From Strigops habroptila (lineage: Eukaryota > Chordata > Aves > Psittaciformes > Psittacidae), in the NCBI RefSeq assembly GCF_004027225.2, contig NC_044278.2, positions 4,712,001 through 4,776,000 of the forward strand: a stretch of 64,000 nt of DNA, written 5' to 3'. Position numbers and translations under genes: made by a program. This document shows positions 25,411 through 39,856 of this stretch, one piece after another (within the stretch, counting starts at the first letter, position 1; each line of letters opens with the position of its first letter). The notes beneath the pieces are model-generated. The model worked only from the letters and a program-made list of their open reading frames with translations. It did no database searches and was not told the origin of the DNA.

Positions 25411-26919
25411 TTGATGCTACTTCTAAAGCTCCAGTTTCCTGAAGGGAACAGTTCCTCCAATTAGAGCACATAAAAGACTTTTCTTATTGACAATATTATA
25501 TTTTTGTCCATCAATAAACTCATTAGTTGTTTCAGACTTTGTCTCAGGAAAAAAGAACTAAAATCTCCAAGCTTTTGCCTTCATCTACTCTGTAGAGGAT
25601 AATTAAGTCAATTCAGTGTTTGAAGAAATATTTGCAGCCTGTCCAGCTCTAACTTCTGGTTACAGGAGGCTGTAAGGAAAGAGACAACTGGCACAGATGA
25701 CTGTAGGATTTCCCTGTTAAGTTTCTTTCCCTGAATGAGTCAACTGTGGGCTACAGCAACAGGCAGGTGATGCCTTAACTCTGCTTCCAGCCTTTTAATT
25801 TCCATCTACTTGTGAAGCTCTAGAATGCTCAGTGCCTCTACTGCAGAAAACAAAAACTTCAGCCTATTAGTAAATAAGAGAAAAAGGAAGAACCCATCCT
25901 TACACAGAAAATCAAGATGCATTGCTTTCTACTTTGTGAGAAAAAACACATTTCATAAGCACCATCTTTCTTCTCACGACTTTCCATTACCAAATATAGG
26001 AGAAATCCTGCTCTTCTTGGTTTTGTTAATCAAAATAAGGACAGGCACCAGCTGGAGTAGGTGTGTGTGTGCGCACAACTCCTTTTCCTGTCATCAGAAG
26101 TTAATTATCTATAAAAATAACGAACCATTCTCTAATTAACACAGAGACTGGAGATGTCAATATACTTTCCTGCTCCCTTCCTTGTAGTACCTCATAGTTG
26201 TGGCTTTTGGTCACTTCCTACAGACTTCAGTTTGCTAGAGAGAATATGAACACGATTGTGTGGGAAGGGAGTGCTGAGCAGAGTTTACTGAGCGTAGGCA
26301 TCTACTTCTGCCTGCTGTCACAGGGGTTGGGGCCAGGCACCCAGATGGTCTCTGGAAGTCTTATCTTTCACATACCACGAGAAAGCAACATATTATCACC
26401 ACAACTACACACCATGAACTATGGCGACATTGCTAAGAGAGTAATTGCTCAAAGCATTTAAGAAAGTTATTTTGCTAACCTTAAGGGAGTCCCAATAGCT
26501 TAAGCCTACTAGAAGGAAGTATAAATGTTTCCACTGTAACTTTTTTGCCACTCTGTTTTTATGCTATCTTTTATACAATCTCCCTCACAGATTGCTTCTC
26601 AGAGCTCATCAGTACCACCGCAGAGCTCAAATAATAAATAGTACCTCAAGTGAGCAGTGCAAGAAAGACATGCTTTCAGCTGAGAAATGGTATGAAACAA
26701 ATGGAGAGGTTCTGTGAAGTGGAGAGATAGAGACAAAGCTGTTCCTGACGGCGGAAGCTAGGGAGAAGAAGGTTTTCTCACCAGTAAAGCAGAGCCACGG
26801 ACATAAAGTTAGCCGAGAACATGTATGGTTCTATAAGAATGAGAGCAGCAGTAACAGATTCACAGTTGCACAAGATACACTGTACTGAATATGTTCATGA
26901 GAATTTTAAAACCAAGAAG

Positions 26920-28420
26920 GGCAGCTTTAATTTAATTGAAGATCAGCTCTAATTAAAACTTACTCTGTGGTGGAAGAAAATCTATTGTTCAAATGAATTC
27001 TTTATGCTTGTCATACTAATTTTTTCTTACCAAATCAGATTAGAATAATTATAAGCCTATAATGACATCAAAACACCCCAGTAAACCAGCCACTTACAGC
27101 CAGAATCTGACACCTTATTCATGCTGAATAGCAATTTAATCTGTCATGGGACTTCTCAGTATGAGTAATTGGAACAGAATTTCCTCTTTGGCAGCTAATA
27201 GCATATTTTGTCTGTCAATATATTTCTAGAAGATTAGCCAGGCATACTTGTGGTTAGGGTAACCGATCCAAAAGAGGCTGTTGACTGACCCAGCTCATCT
27301 CAGAAACAGAGATGGGAGAGACATTAGCGGAGACAGTCTGCTGTAATACACAGAGTAACAGAAGAGCAAATTATTGATAGGAAGGTGAGGACCCCTGTTA
27401 ATATATAAGGCATTTTTTATAGCTGTTTTAATTAGGGCATAAAATCTCATGTAAATTCTTTGGGACAGTGGCAATACCCATTAGCGAAGTTTCTGTCCAA
27501 GCAATAAAACCACTTTCAATTTGTTTGAATTTTTGCCCGTGGTTTAATTGAATGCTATTCATTCTTTATGCCAACTCTGTACTAATGGAAACGACAATAT
27601 TTTCCCCATTTAATGATGACATGCTTGATGGAATTCAATATCTTAACCAAATTCTCCTCTGGGAACATTAAGACTGTTGTTTTCAGATGCCTTAAAGTTA
27701 AATACCATCCTGCTATTAGCAGGAGATGGTTTGCTCTTAATGCCATTGATTGGTAATGGATTTGCTAAGAGTAAGGTTGATCTTTGCATTCCTAAAGGCT
27801 TTTAGTATTCATAGAAAAATAAAGCTACACAGCTTTTGGTTTATGGACCTATTTTTTTAACTTAGCAGCATGCATTCATTTCCAGCAGCACTCATGATCT
27901 CTGTTGTCAGCACCTCTAGCTGCAACACATCCAGATTCTACCAAGGGGGGCACATCCACACCAGTTTGTAACTGACAGATCCATTTCCCACCTTCTCTTG
28001 AGACAGCAATGAGGACTGAAAAAATCAGAGGTCCTGTAATTACTATGTATATTTCAGATTAAATAAATGTGATAAAAGCCTCCATCTGGCTGTTGATCAA
28101 ACGTGCAGAGGCAGGCTGATTTTCAGTGACATATTACAATATGTCTCTTGTAACAGTCCCTAATGCCATCGTGTAAATTACTTACATTTGGGATTACTTG
28201 ACTACGGCAGACAGAAATATTATTCACCGTTTAAGTGCTGCCTACTGGGAGTATGGGAGACGTGGTCTAATCTTGAAGTTGTTAAGCAAGGCATTAAGAA
28301 ATAATGGGGCCATGTTTATTTTACTAAATGACAATTGTGCTCACGCTATTTGAAGATGGTAAACCAAATTTAATAGCAGCCTGAGCCTGTTCCTGATGCT
28401 GGGAAGCTGTAAAAAGCCTA
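26920..28420. promoter_or_regulatory. Candidate conserved intronic regulatory block
   Basis: AT-rich sequence free of recognisable repeats, dense in homeodomain-type cores (TTTAATTTAATTGAA, CTAATTAAAA, TTTTAATTAGGG, GGTTTAATTGAA), with an E-box (CATCTGG) and a CCATTGATTGG motif. Its even texture and lack of low-complexity tracts resemble vertebrate conserved non-coding elements, which are common in large neuronal adhesion-gene introns. This is inference from motif content only; no alignment was possible. Confidence 0.25.
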
Positions 28421-31400
28421 ACACTGGGGAAATAAGTGTAAGTGTTGTGCTGGAACAGTTCTTAAGAAGAACTTTAAAAATCAGAAAAGTCCTACAACAT
28501 ATGTCAATAGTTCCAAATTATACTCTATCTGCTGAAAAAATGTAGGCTTCTCTCTGAGCAGAAATTCAGTTTCAGGGCCTTTCATTGAAGAAAAATCCCA
28601 ACCAGCTACCCAAAAAAGAAACAATAGAAATTTCAACAGAAAACCAGAAAAAGATGCTGCCATTTCTCCATTTACTTTATACTTCTCCTTCCAGTGGTGC
28701 TTGCAATATGTGGAGAGTCAAAATTTACTACATCACTAAAGGCATTTTAAAAAATTTATGGTAAGAAAGAAAGGCTGCGGAAAAAATGTGTGTGGGATAT
28801 TCACAGAGCAACTAATTGTGGTTAGAAGGGCTGTTCTTTCTTATGATATACAGTTCCTTGAGGTTTACAACTCACAGAACAAGAACAGAATTAATCCACA
28901 ACTGAAAATACCAGTGCTTATTTTTTAAGAAATATAAACTATGGATATTTCTGGACTACCGTATCAAATTTTACTTCTTGTTGAACATTCATTCTGGCTA
29001 GAACATATACCAGGACACTGTGTGTAAATGAACGTGCTGCCCAGAAAGGAAAGCTTTGGGCCTTTAAATTCTGATTGTAAAGCCCAGCAGAAAGCCCTTG
29101 TTGCTCTACAGCTCTTAAAAGGACAGCGTCTTTGTACTATAGCAGTTAAAATTGGTTTCCTTCTAGCCATTGGTCTGGAAAATCTTGTTGGAAGTGCTCA
29201 TGAGCTTAAAAAACACGTTATGGCATTTTTTTCTCTAGAAGTACTCTGCTCATCTCCTATATCATCACTCCAACGAGTAACTTTCCCTTCCTTTACCTAT
29301 TCAGTTCTTATTCTGTTTTAACTGCATGAAATTTTCCACATAATCCCTTCACCCTAAATTGTCTCATTAGCCTACATCACTTGGCATCCACTCTTATTTA
29401 AGTGAAGTGTCTCATTAAATGACATTTCCTCTTAAAAGGCCTCTAAAACCTTAGTCCTCTCTTTAGGAAAGCATGAACACAAGAAGTGAAAGCAGAAAAC
29501 AGCTTTCCAAACAAAGCTGGAATTAATACGACTCTTCCAAATGCCACTGCTAAACAAGTCTTCTTTATCTCTTTATGTCTTTTCTTCTTCCCTTCCTTCC
29601 TTCCTAATAAGCCTGTTCCCTTTACATTATAGCCATGTAAGAGAGGTGATGTTTCCCTCTGAAGTATCCTGTATGCTTAAACTGATTAAAAATAAAAATG
29701 CACTCCAAGAATTTGATTCTGATCATTATGACATTCTGTTCAATGCAGAGGCTTTTGCTAGCAAAATTTTAGTTATGACTATCTCACTATCACCTATAAC
29801 AATATCATTCCCAACGTGAAGTTAGTCGATACTACATTCAGCTGAAAAACAGAGATTCTTTCTGAAAGCATATGAAGCCAAATGTGGATATTTTAAGCTT
29901 TCTGGTGTTGCAGACCTTAATTCAGTAAAACAAGCAAGTAAGCAATAAATGGGATTTAAAACAAGATTAAGTACTTCTGTTGAGTTGCAACCGGAGTGTT
30001 AGATCCCCGCTTCAGTTTACAAGACTGCGTACCAAAAGAGACTCAGATAAACTAAAGAAGGAGCTAGGATTCCTTTAGTTGTGAGAAGCACTGGTTTTAG
30101 CTTTCCTTGCCCTCCGGAAAACTTTAGTAAGCTGCTCCTCCTCCTGTGAAGGTGAGATTCATGAATTCAGAGCCCATTGTGACAGATTCTCTCTGACACC
30201 AGCATGTCTGGATCTGGCGCCAGAAGCAGCGGTGAGCCTGTGGCGCTGGGCAGCGCATAATCAGAAAGTCCCCCTTGCTGGCAGCAGCCTCTCATCAAAG
30301 TGCTGCTCTTGTCACCTGGGCCAAGGAGGCAGCATGTGGCCTGTTCCTGCAAAATCTATTTCAGTACTTCAGGTAGAAAGGGGTTTTTTACACCTTGCAG
30401 TCCAGCAAAATCACAAAAATGTATGCTTGCTCTGCCTAGCAATGACTTATTCTGATCACAGCAATATGTAAGGCCTAAAGGTTGGCAAGGCGCCCCTCCA
30501 GGACTCCATGCTGGCGACACCCCTTGAGAGGAAGGTTAGTTTTTCCAGGGATAAGCATGGAAATCAGGTTTTCATTCTTGCCATGCAACACATACCTGGG
30601 TGTGTGCTTTGGTAAAGTGTTTTCTTTATCTGTGCCTCAATTCCTCTAAAATAAATTGAGAGTTATGAACAGTGAATGATCTTGACTCATAGAATGGTTC
30701 ATAGAACAATGAACGATTTTGAGATACCCTGGCAGTTGGGTTAAGGCAGGTACTTCACTTGTCCTCACAAACAATATTTTACATAATAGTATGTAAAAAT
30801 ATTTGAAATGGACTTTTGCAGCTATATTTTTTGTTCTTTGGATAAAAGGAAGTTGACCATCTATTATTATGTGTTTGCATAATGAAGAAAATAATAGCTG
30901 GATGCCTATCTTCCCAAGAGATGAGACTGAACAAGATAGCCTTACAAAGCTACATTACTAAAAATAATTCGCACCAGGTAATTGATGAAGATAAAAATAA
31001 ACAGAAATAGGAAAATAAACCAGAAATAAGATTAATCTACTTTCAGATTATGGAAACAAACAGAAAAGTATTAGGGATGTTGTTAAACATTGTTAAACAG
31101 CTCAACACGGATCCTTGGGTTCCTAAATAACCTTAAATTTTATATGAGAAGTTGTTCACTGAAGATATATGTCAGCCGATATAAGAAGGTAGCAGAGAAT
31201 TATTGTTTAAAAAATGAACAGCTATAATCTCCTGGCTTTGGTTTTCTTTTTCATCCTGGTAACGTCTGCTTTCTCATAAATGCTAATACTTTATGAATTA
31301 CAATTAAACTTACAAAATTATAATTAAAACTTCTTTATATTTAGTGACACTAACTTCCTAAAATCTCAGGGGAGCATTTAAAGGTTAGGTCCTTTATCGG

Positions 31401-31939
31401 TATGTTAATCGAGTACAACAATACAGTTTGGACCTTTAAGATTACATGAAGCAAGCAAACCTGCATGTAGCTGTCAAGGTTTCAGTGAGCAGTATTACAA
31501 GGTAATCCTACCATTTTCGTGACAGCTGAGGAACAAAACCAATCACAACAATCACAACAGAAGACCCATAAAATGTTATTGGTTTAAAATAATGTGTGTA
31601 CAGGTACAGTGATTTCTCTTTAGAACTTTCATAATTGTTCAAGCACATGAACATGTTAGATATTTCAAGGGACATTTGTGCCTTTGCTGCCATAGGGTAT
31701 AAATGGTTAAATCTTCACCGTAATATAAGCTAGTATAGTTCCAAAAGTTTCCATGGCTCTGCACATATAAGCCATAAAAAATTTCACGTACGTTATAAAA
31801 GAGAGTAGCAAATTCATACCCTGCAGAGGTCAGCTAGTTAGTGGCTGCCTGCACTCACATACAGTAAGAGCCAACAAGATGGTTGGGTGCTGGAGCACAG
31901 AATGTATGTGGAGATGCTGGGAGAATTACTTTTTTTTTT

Positions 31940-32302
31940 AGTCTTCAGAAGAGATAGCTAAGGGAGGAAACATTATTGCCATCTTCAGCTACTACATGGG
32001 AAGGAGAAGAGATGATCAAGCCAGACTGCTATTAAAGGTGAGTAGAGATGAGAGTCACTGGACACAAGCTGGAACACTGGCAATTCAAACTAGACATAAA
32101 GAAAATTTTTTTCACTACAAGGAGGGTCAAACACTGGATCTAGTTATCCAGAGATATGCTATGGGTTCTTCATCCTTGGACATATGTAAAACTCACCTGA
32201 AGGAAGCCCTGAGCAACCTGATGCATGGTGGCATGGCTCTAAACTGAGCTTGGACCAGATTAACTCCAGAGGTCCCTTACAATTTATATTATTCTACAGT
32301 TC
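31940..32302 (+). mobile_element. CR1 LINE 3' end, antisense to CADM2
   Basis: The plus strand follows the CR1 ORF2 C-terminus and 3' UTR order: GTCTTCAGAAGAGATAGC, CACAAGCTGGAACAC, ACATAAAGAAAATTTTTTTC, GGTCAAACACTGGA, CATCCTTGGA, AGCAACCTGAT and AGAGGTCCCTTAC, ending ATTATTCTACAGTTCT like a CR1 terminus. Internal frameshifts break the ORF2 remnant; the open frame at 31996-32247 spans part of it. It is moderately diverged. It is the only clear copy oriented opposite to CADM2 transcription. Confidence 0.9.
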
Positions 32303-35300
32303 TAAGCAATGGGTCATAAGCCAAAGAATATATGGAAAAAAAATAAAGAGGTTTTCCATATTTTTGCATCTTAAAATGAACAGAGTTAATATTGAACACG
32401 CATCCAGCAGATGGATGCTAAGATCCTACTATTGTTTTAAAATGTATTGCTCTTTCTACATTATTGCCATCACTGTTATATCCATACTGTCAAAAATTCA
32501 ACAGGCTCTCCAATTACTTTTCTCCTACTCTAGTAATGGACACACTTGAATCAGGGAGCAGAAGTTCACATAAAACCTTAGAAATTGTATCGCAGAAGGC
32601 AGCTGTATGTTGGCAGAGGAAAACTATGTGATATAAAGGGCCTCGTCTTCCTCTAATATTTTTTTTTCCTTGAAATACTTTTTTTCGTGTATCTCAGAAA
32701 CAGGGTCACAGCAGCCATTCTGAAAAAAAATAATTCCATACTAGATTACTTCAGATAATGTTTTACAAAGCATTATACATAATAAGAATGCCAAAGATCA
32801 GCAAATTGTTCCAATGGACTTCCTATCAAATTATGTTTACAATTACTGAGAGGTTAGATTTGCAAGGAAATGAGCTGACATTTCAGCATTCTGTGGCAAT
32901 TACAGTATTCTCAGTCAGAGGATTTCAGTTTTCTGGCCAGCTTGACAAAACTAGTGTAATTCTGTTTTTCTCAGGTATAGCTAGGTTTATTTATAGCAAG
33001 GTCAACTTATTTGAAATCGCTTGCATCTCTTTACTCACTAGAGAAATTGTCATGCAAGTAAAAATCTGGATGGGAGTGTTTCTCTGTAATAGCAGGGAGT
33101 AAGAACCAGCAACCACAGAAATTTCTTATCTGCCTGTCAGACTTGATATTCAATGCACAAAACATTTCACAGATAAAAATATACTGCAGCTTATCTCCAT
33201 GTAATAACAGTGAGAACGCATCTTTCAAAGTACACTGTAGGCCCCAAACACGGCAGGGGCTCTGACAGGACTACCGCATGGAAGCCCTCATCTAACAATC
33301 TGACAACTAAATATATGGTCCAAACGTTCTCCACAAACCTGGGGAGATAAAATCCTGCTACAAAAATTCTGATCTGAAATTGCCCTCCAACACCGGGTTC
33401 TGTGGGAAAACAGTTTGGAGTGCATCAGCCATCTCTCTTTTCCTCCTGCTCCCTCCAATCCCTTCCTCTTTGGTAATGTGACTTCAAGAGGAGGAAAATT
33501 TCTCAGCAAATCTGCTAATGACATAGTATGCCATCTGTATTTAGGAGTGTGTGTCCACACAACTTTCTGGGTCTCCCACCTTCCACAGAATTAGCACCAT
33601 CCTTCTCTGTTGTTTTTTCATGAAAGGTTCTCCTACAGCTTCATCGAAACTGCCATTTAAAGCAGCTTTCCCAGTGCTACAAGCATCTGCATAAATCCTG
33701 TTATTGTCTTGCTGTTGTGTTGTTGTTACTTCCTGCGATTGCTCTGGAAATAAAGAAGTTTTCCTTGTCTCAAAAGTAGGTTCCATGAGACCTCTTGCGG
33801 TGTTTTTTTCTATTCAATGTTACTGTACAGTCAGGATGAAAACCAAATGCACATATAAATATCTTTAATACATCTTAGGTCGAATTTGAGCAACAACGTC
33901 ATGAAGCGTGTTCACGAAAGCATGACTTTAGCCATTTAAAGGACAGTGAGAGAAATGTGTTCCTGACAAACACATCCTTGGACAACTAATATGCTGTACT
34001 GTGCATGCCTAGAGGAGGCACTGTTTTGGCTGAGCTGATCATCTGTGTACTTGCCTGCCCCATAAAGTTGTTTTAAATTCACAAAGTAGGTATCTCTAGC
34101 CTGAGTTGCCTGAGGGCCCAATTGATTTGTTTTACCACAAGAATGTTAAATACACACTTGAAAACACTGAATTAAAATCAAATTGTACTAGCCACAGACC
34201 ATTTTATTCAAGATGTGACATGAACAGAAGCAGAATCATTATGTCTCACGAGGGTTGTGGAGATTAACAGGGAATATTAAAATAAATACAATTCTGGCAT
34301 GCATGCGAGAGGGTGAAACCCCCTGAAAATCGTAAGGACATCACCACAGTAAAATAACATGCCATGAGCATGACCACCTTCAGACACAGAAGTCTGTCTC
34401 TTCACACTATGAGACAGAAATGAAGTCCAGTCCACGTTAGCTGACAGTCACGTCAACTGAGAGGTAGGATTTTGTGACCTTAGTTTAAGAAAATGCCACA
34501 TGTATGAAACTGGCTTGGAGCATACGCAGAGTGAACACATAAGTTATTGCACCCAAAGAACTGCACGAAATGCCAAATTCATCACTGACCTCCTCTTCTG
34601 CAATTGACTGCCTAACATCATGCACTGAGTATCAGACTGCTCCTGCTCTGATCTTGTTCTCTGTTGACTAGGTGTCCCTAGAAAGGCAAATTCCTCCTGG
34701 GCAAATAACACTGGCTGCAGTGACACATATCTTGCCTCATCTCTCTTTCATGCATGAGCAAGTGTATGCTGACCAGCAATGGTATGACTTAGCTTTGGGC
34801 ATCAGCAGAATGTTCCAGAATTCCTAACAATATATAAACTACTTTCAGCTGGGTAGCTCTTCAACAACACTTGATCTATGAATGAATTGGAATGCTGTAC
34901 TTGAATACATCATATATGACAGACATGGTGTCACTAACAGATGTTCTCTTACTTTCTGTAATGATTAGTTTGATTTCCAACTGTATGCTCAATAGAGATA
35001 GTAAAAATCTCTCTCTCCACCTTGCATCTCTTCAGAAATGTGCGCTTCTGACGCAGCATTTAATTAGAACATAATGTTTTTAAGCTCATTTACAGTTAGT
35101 TGATAAGGTGTATTATTCATTTAAGTTCATGACTATTCCATTTTTAGCATCTTCTGACAGGAATTTATAGTTAATTGACTAACTATACTATACTGTTAAC
35201 ATATTTATAGGAACATAGAAGGAAATAGTGTATGTGAAAACTTCTTGGAAAGTTTTCTTCTAAGCACTGCTTTTTTTACAGAATTTATTTTCTAGTTATT

Positions 35301-35636
35301 AAAAGAAAATCTGTGGCAGCTAAGAAGCACAGTTAAATGAATATCATGATGCCTAGTGTTGCTTAAATTCGTTCTTTGAAACATCTGCTTTTCAAGCTTT
35401 ATCTACCTGTCTGCTGATAGTCAGACAAATTACTGGCAAGACTTTTTTGCCAGAAGAGATGTCTGTCATTTTACAGAACAGATGGAGAGAAAAGAAGTCG
35501 ACTTACCTTTTCCTGAAATATGCTAGAAACAAAACTTGCCCACACCAAACGCACGCTTTGGTTTTCCACTGCTTCCATGAAGAACTATACCAGTTGACCC
35601 TTTAAATAAATACCCTCATGCCTGAGTCCCTCAGAG

Positions 35637-35660
35637 GTTAAGCCTCATCAGAGGCTTAAC
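35637..35660. repeat. Perfect inverted repeat, 10-bp arms
   Basis: GTTAAGCCTC and GAGGCTTAAC flank a 4-base loop (ATCA). Intronic; no extension of pairing. Confidence 0.9.
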
Positions 35661-35836
35661 ACTGAACAGTCTAACATTGTATATGCAAGGAAGTACGTGC
35701 AGCCTGGCGGGAAAGATCAGCCCTTGTACTGGTACCTCTCTGGTGGCCAAGCCCAAGCATTAGATTGTCAGGAAGGATAACAGTTATCATTTCAAAATGG
35801 CTATTTTGGCATAATGCTTTTTTATGGACTGGTGAC

Positions 35837-35855
35837 TTTTTTTTTTTTTTTTTTT
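35837..35855. repeat. T19 homopolymer
   Basis: Nineteen consecutive T residues in the large intron. Confidence 0.9.
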
Positions 35856-37372
35856 GAGATGAGACAAGCTTCACAATCAGCTATTACAGAAAATATGTTT
35901 GAAATGCTGACACGTGAAGGAAAGTATTAAACAAACCCCATTTGTTTAGTCCATACACTCACACACAGAAACAAGGGACGTACTAGAGAACAGCTCTCTT
36001 TTTAACTCCCAGTTCTCAGAATCTGACTCCAGATTATACCACCTCTTCATATGCCAACAGCAATACGGATAGGATTACTCAAGGAGTAAAATACCACACA
36101 TGTAAGAACTTCAGAGTATTATCTTTTAAAGAAGCAACAATGTGAATGGGATTCATGACACATCGAAAGCACCAACTGAGGGGGTTGCTTAAAGAGAACA
36201 AAACAAATGTTGTGAAACACTCTGATACAGCACTTTGAAATGTCTCATATGTGCCTTTTGAGGAAACATAAAAAATGGTGGCTGTGATTGCTTTTCAACG
36301 CTGACAACAGCATTTTGATATCAGATCTTCCTGTTTGAGGTAGAAACCTGTGTGAAACAAGCAGCTGTGCATCAAAACCAAAATATTCTTCCAAAGAGCT
36401 ACAAGAAAGGCCTAAGACATAAAAGGACTGATAATTATAGCAGCAAAAACATAATGAGCTCTGAGTGTAATTGATGGTGAGTTGAACTGCTCTATCAAAT
36501 AAAAAAATCAAACTTCATTTTCAACATGTTTAGGGAGAGTTATTCTAGTGCTAACATTTTAATAGTGTTTTTACACCTAAATGGTACAGAAGCCTTTTAT
36601 TCCCAGAACACCCTGAAAACGAGATGATTCATTTCAATAGGTTATGCCTTGTGAAACATTTTAAACAAACCTGAAAATCAATTATAACGAAAGAGATGTT
36701 ACACTGGTTATGGAAATTTTGGAGAAAGCAAAGCCATGCTTTTCTTTACAGCATTATGTGCTTATTAACATCTTTGACACAAGAACACAAACAAAATAAT
36801 TTAAGAGATTTTAAAGAAACAGAAGAGACTGAAAAGACTGGGGAAGGGAGAAAAGAATCTGCCCTATGAACACAAACCTTTTTCCTTCCATTTTTCCTGT
36901 TTCATTCACTTTTGTTCATAAACTATGTTGAATTATAGAGATGCAGCCATGCTTTCTGATTTTTGGTACTTCCTAATAATGTTCTAAAATTCAGCAGAAA
37001 GATTTATTGTACCTGTGGATGAAACCAACCAGAACTAAGAATAAGTACTGGACACGTTTGTTCTCTCTATGTGGTAGGGATGGGGAAAGGAAAAGTGAAT
37101 TTTTCAGAGATTCCTTAAAAGAATAATGACTTAAAATTAGAATGCTCTTCTCTTAGTTATAGCTGTTTGTAGTGGGAGCAGGAGCACCAGTTTCATTTTA
37201 CATGTATAGCTCCCTCTATCATTCAGGGAAATTAGAATTAGTGTTATAAAATTGTCTCCAGATGCTGTCTCTTTACACACCAGCCCGCTAGTGCACAGAA
37301 CTGCTGGGTCCCTCCCGTTACTTTGAGAGTTGCCTCCTCCAAGCTCCAGGTAGGGAACCATCAGTCATAACG

Positions 37373-37410
37373 GGCAATGGCACAACCATTGCCAATGGCA
37401 ATGGCACAAC
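37373..37410. repeat. Compound direct and inverted repeat
   Basis: The 14-mer GGCAATGGCACAAC occurs twice in the same direction, and GGCAATGG also pairs with CCATTGCC between the copies. It looks like a small slippage or template-switch product. Confidence 0.85.
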
Positions 37411-39611
37411 TGAGCTCATGGGTTCTGCTTCATTTTGCATGTGTTTCTAAGTATCTAATTTTATCAAAAAGGGGATGCAGAGACATGAAATGACATCCTC
37501 TTTGAGAAGAATAAGGAAGAAACTCAGCCCCTATTAAGTCAGCAGAAAATTTCAACTAGCAAAACCAGACTTCAAGACAGAATAGTAGCCAAAGCTTTAT
37601 TCATTGTTGTATGATTAACAAAAACCAGATGGGCAAACAATACATACTTTAGGATGTTTTCCACATTTTTCCTTTCCTAATTAGTTAGTTGTTTTGGTGT
37701 TGCTAAATTCCTTTTTTTATTTCAAAGAATCTCATTTTCTGTCCATTGAAGTAAAACGGAAGAAGTGAGAAAATGATGGGGCAACTAGGCAGGTAAAATC
37801 CTTGTAAATCCCACTCCAAACTGCTTAATATTCTGCATCCCTACTTCAGGGAGATGAAAACCCTGCTGGCATAGCCTGAGTTGCACTGATGTCTGAGCGG
37901 GAAGAGTTTACTGTAGATTTGGAAGCTTGACTTGTTAAAAAAAAAAAGGAAAGAAAGAGTGAGAAATTAAGATTCCCCTGTTATGTTGGGTTTTTCTACA
38001 ACACAAGCCTCACTGATAAACAGAAATATAAACAAACAGAAATTAGAAGCATTAGAAGTGGTCACAAACTGCTGAAGGTCTCAATTTAATTAGTATTCAA
38101 ACTACTAGCAAACCATCTAGCTCATTTTGATTCATTATGAAACATTACTGGAGAAACTGAAAAATAACATAATTCCTAATGATTAAGACTGCCATTATGT
38201 ATATTTGCATAGGCATCAGATTCTTTTCAAGTTGCTGGGACTAAGCCAGGATTCCAGTTTTTGCCTGAAGCAGGCAAGAGACTGCTGAAATGAAACTTTA
38301 ACATCCCTATTGCAAACAAAAGTATGCCTTGAGTGTGTGCTCTGTTCAACTGCCTAAATATACACACAGGGGCAGAATCTTCTTTGCATCATCTAGCGGA
38401 ACAGAAGTGTTGTTACATGTTGCTATATATTCTTTAACATACTTCAAGCATCTTACGTATTAGTTCAGTTGCAGCACTGTATTAAATATTTTTTTCTTTA
38501 GCAAAAGAAGACATAATTAAGATATACTTAATTTATGGGCCAGGAATAAACTCTGTACCTTCTTCACTCACCCACCCTAACTCTCCCAAACAATCCAAAC
38601 CTGAATATTCCTTCACGTATTCATGTAACATGCACACTGTTTCATACATGGAGTTACTAGGTTAGACTCACAGGGCTTGAGCACTGTAAGCTATTGATAT
38701 CTGACAGCCTTCACTGATGTGTAGTAGCAAAGAGCCTGCTCAGGGTATGTAAAGTCAGATCATTTGGATGAAAATGTCTACACAGATCATTAACTTCTAC
38801 CCATTGACACCTCTCTAGTTGTTTCCAGCAATTCTTCTCTCACTCATAAACTAGTATGTACTGGCAGAGAGTAAAATCCAGAAGCTTCTAAATTTTCAGG
38901 GCTAAAAGTCACTGTTTCTAATTTACGACTGAATATGAATTAACTGTTCTTTCTCCTGCCTGTGCATCAGATGGAGTAGGGGGGACTGACCGGGATATGT
39001 ATCCTCTTAACAGCTAGAGTTTCACACCCAGCATTTCAGTAGTGGAAATTGAAAATGGCATGCTAGTAATCGATAAAAGAACTGCAGCGGCTTCATTGCT
39101 GGTCTACAGTGGGTGTACAGCCTGGGACCTAGAAAGCAGCATGCCTCTCCTTGCTGTTTGTGGAAAGAACCAGAATACATCTTCAGCTGGGTATCAATTT
39201 CCAGTGCTTACTCTTTCAATACAATAAGCTCTAAGAGCTCAGGTCTGAACAGCATCACCTTTGCTGCGTGATCTTCCTAGGAGTGCTCCTGAACATGAAG
39301 ATCTGCCCGAATTTGGTGCATATCACCAGAAGAAAAAAGACAAATGAAAAGCCTCTCATTATACAGCACTTTTCCCCAAAGGTATGTAAAAAAAAACCAA
39401 CTCCAAACCACCATATTAATAGTGTTCTTTAATTCACTATATAAGATCCCTATTTTTATGGCTTCATTCATGGATTTTGCAACTTCTGAATATAGAAACA
39501 TATGGGGATTTTTGGTGGGAAAGACAATGCACATGTAGAAATTATTTACAACTTACTTTGTGTTCATATAAATCTGCCCTCACTGGCACTACACTCAAAT
39601 TTAGATTGTTG

Positions 39612-39856
39612 TATTGATCACCAACTTACTCTGATTTTGTAAGAATGGTACCAAGCATTTTATCTATGTTTGCTCTGGTAAACGAACTCTGATGTGGATA
39701 GCAGCATATTTACATGGTTCGCACATCAGTAAGTTTTTAACAGTAAATTATACTGCTAGAAGATTTAGTTTAACTACAATGGATTAAGGTAGAGGGTTAT
39801 TACAGTTGTGATTTAATCATCTTGTAATTTTTAGTATTTTTATCTGTGGTTGTAAA
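39612..39856. repeat. Local diverged duplication, copy A
   Basis: It aligns end to end with 40699-40941. Shared blocks in the same order include GTATTGATCAC, CTGATTTTGTAAGA, GGATAGCAG, TTAGTTTAACTA, TGGATTAAGGTAGAGGG and AATTTTTAGTATTTT. The identity looks like about three quarters or better by eye, with a few small indels. The flanks do not match. The source family is unknown; it may be a local duplication or two insertions of one repeat. Confidence 0.85.
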
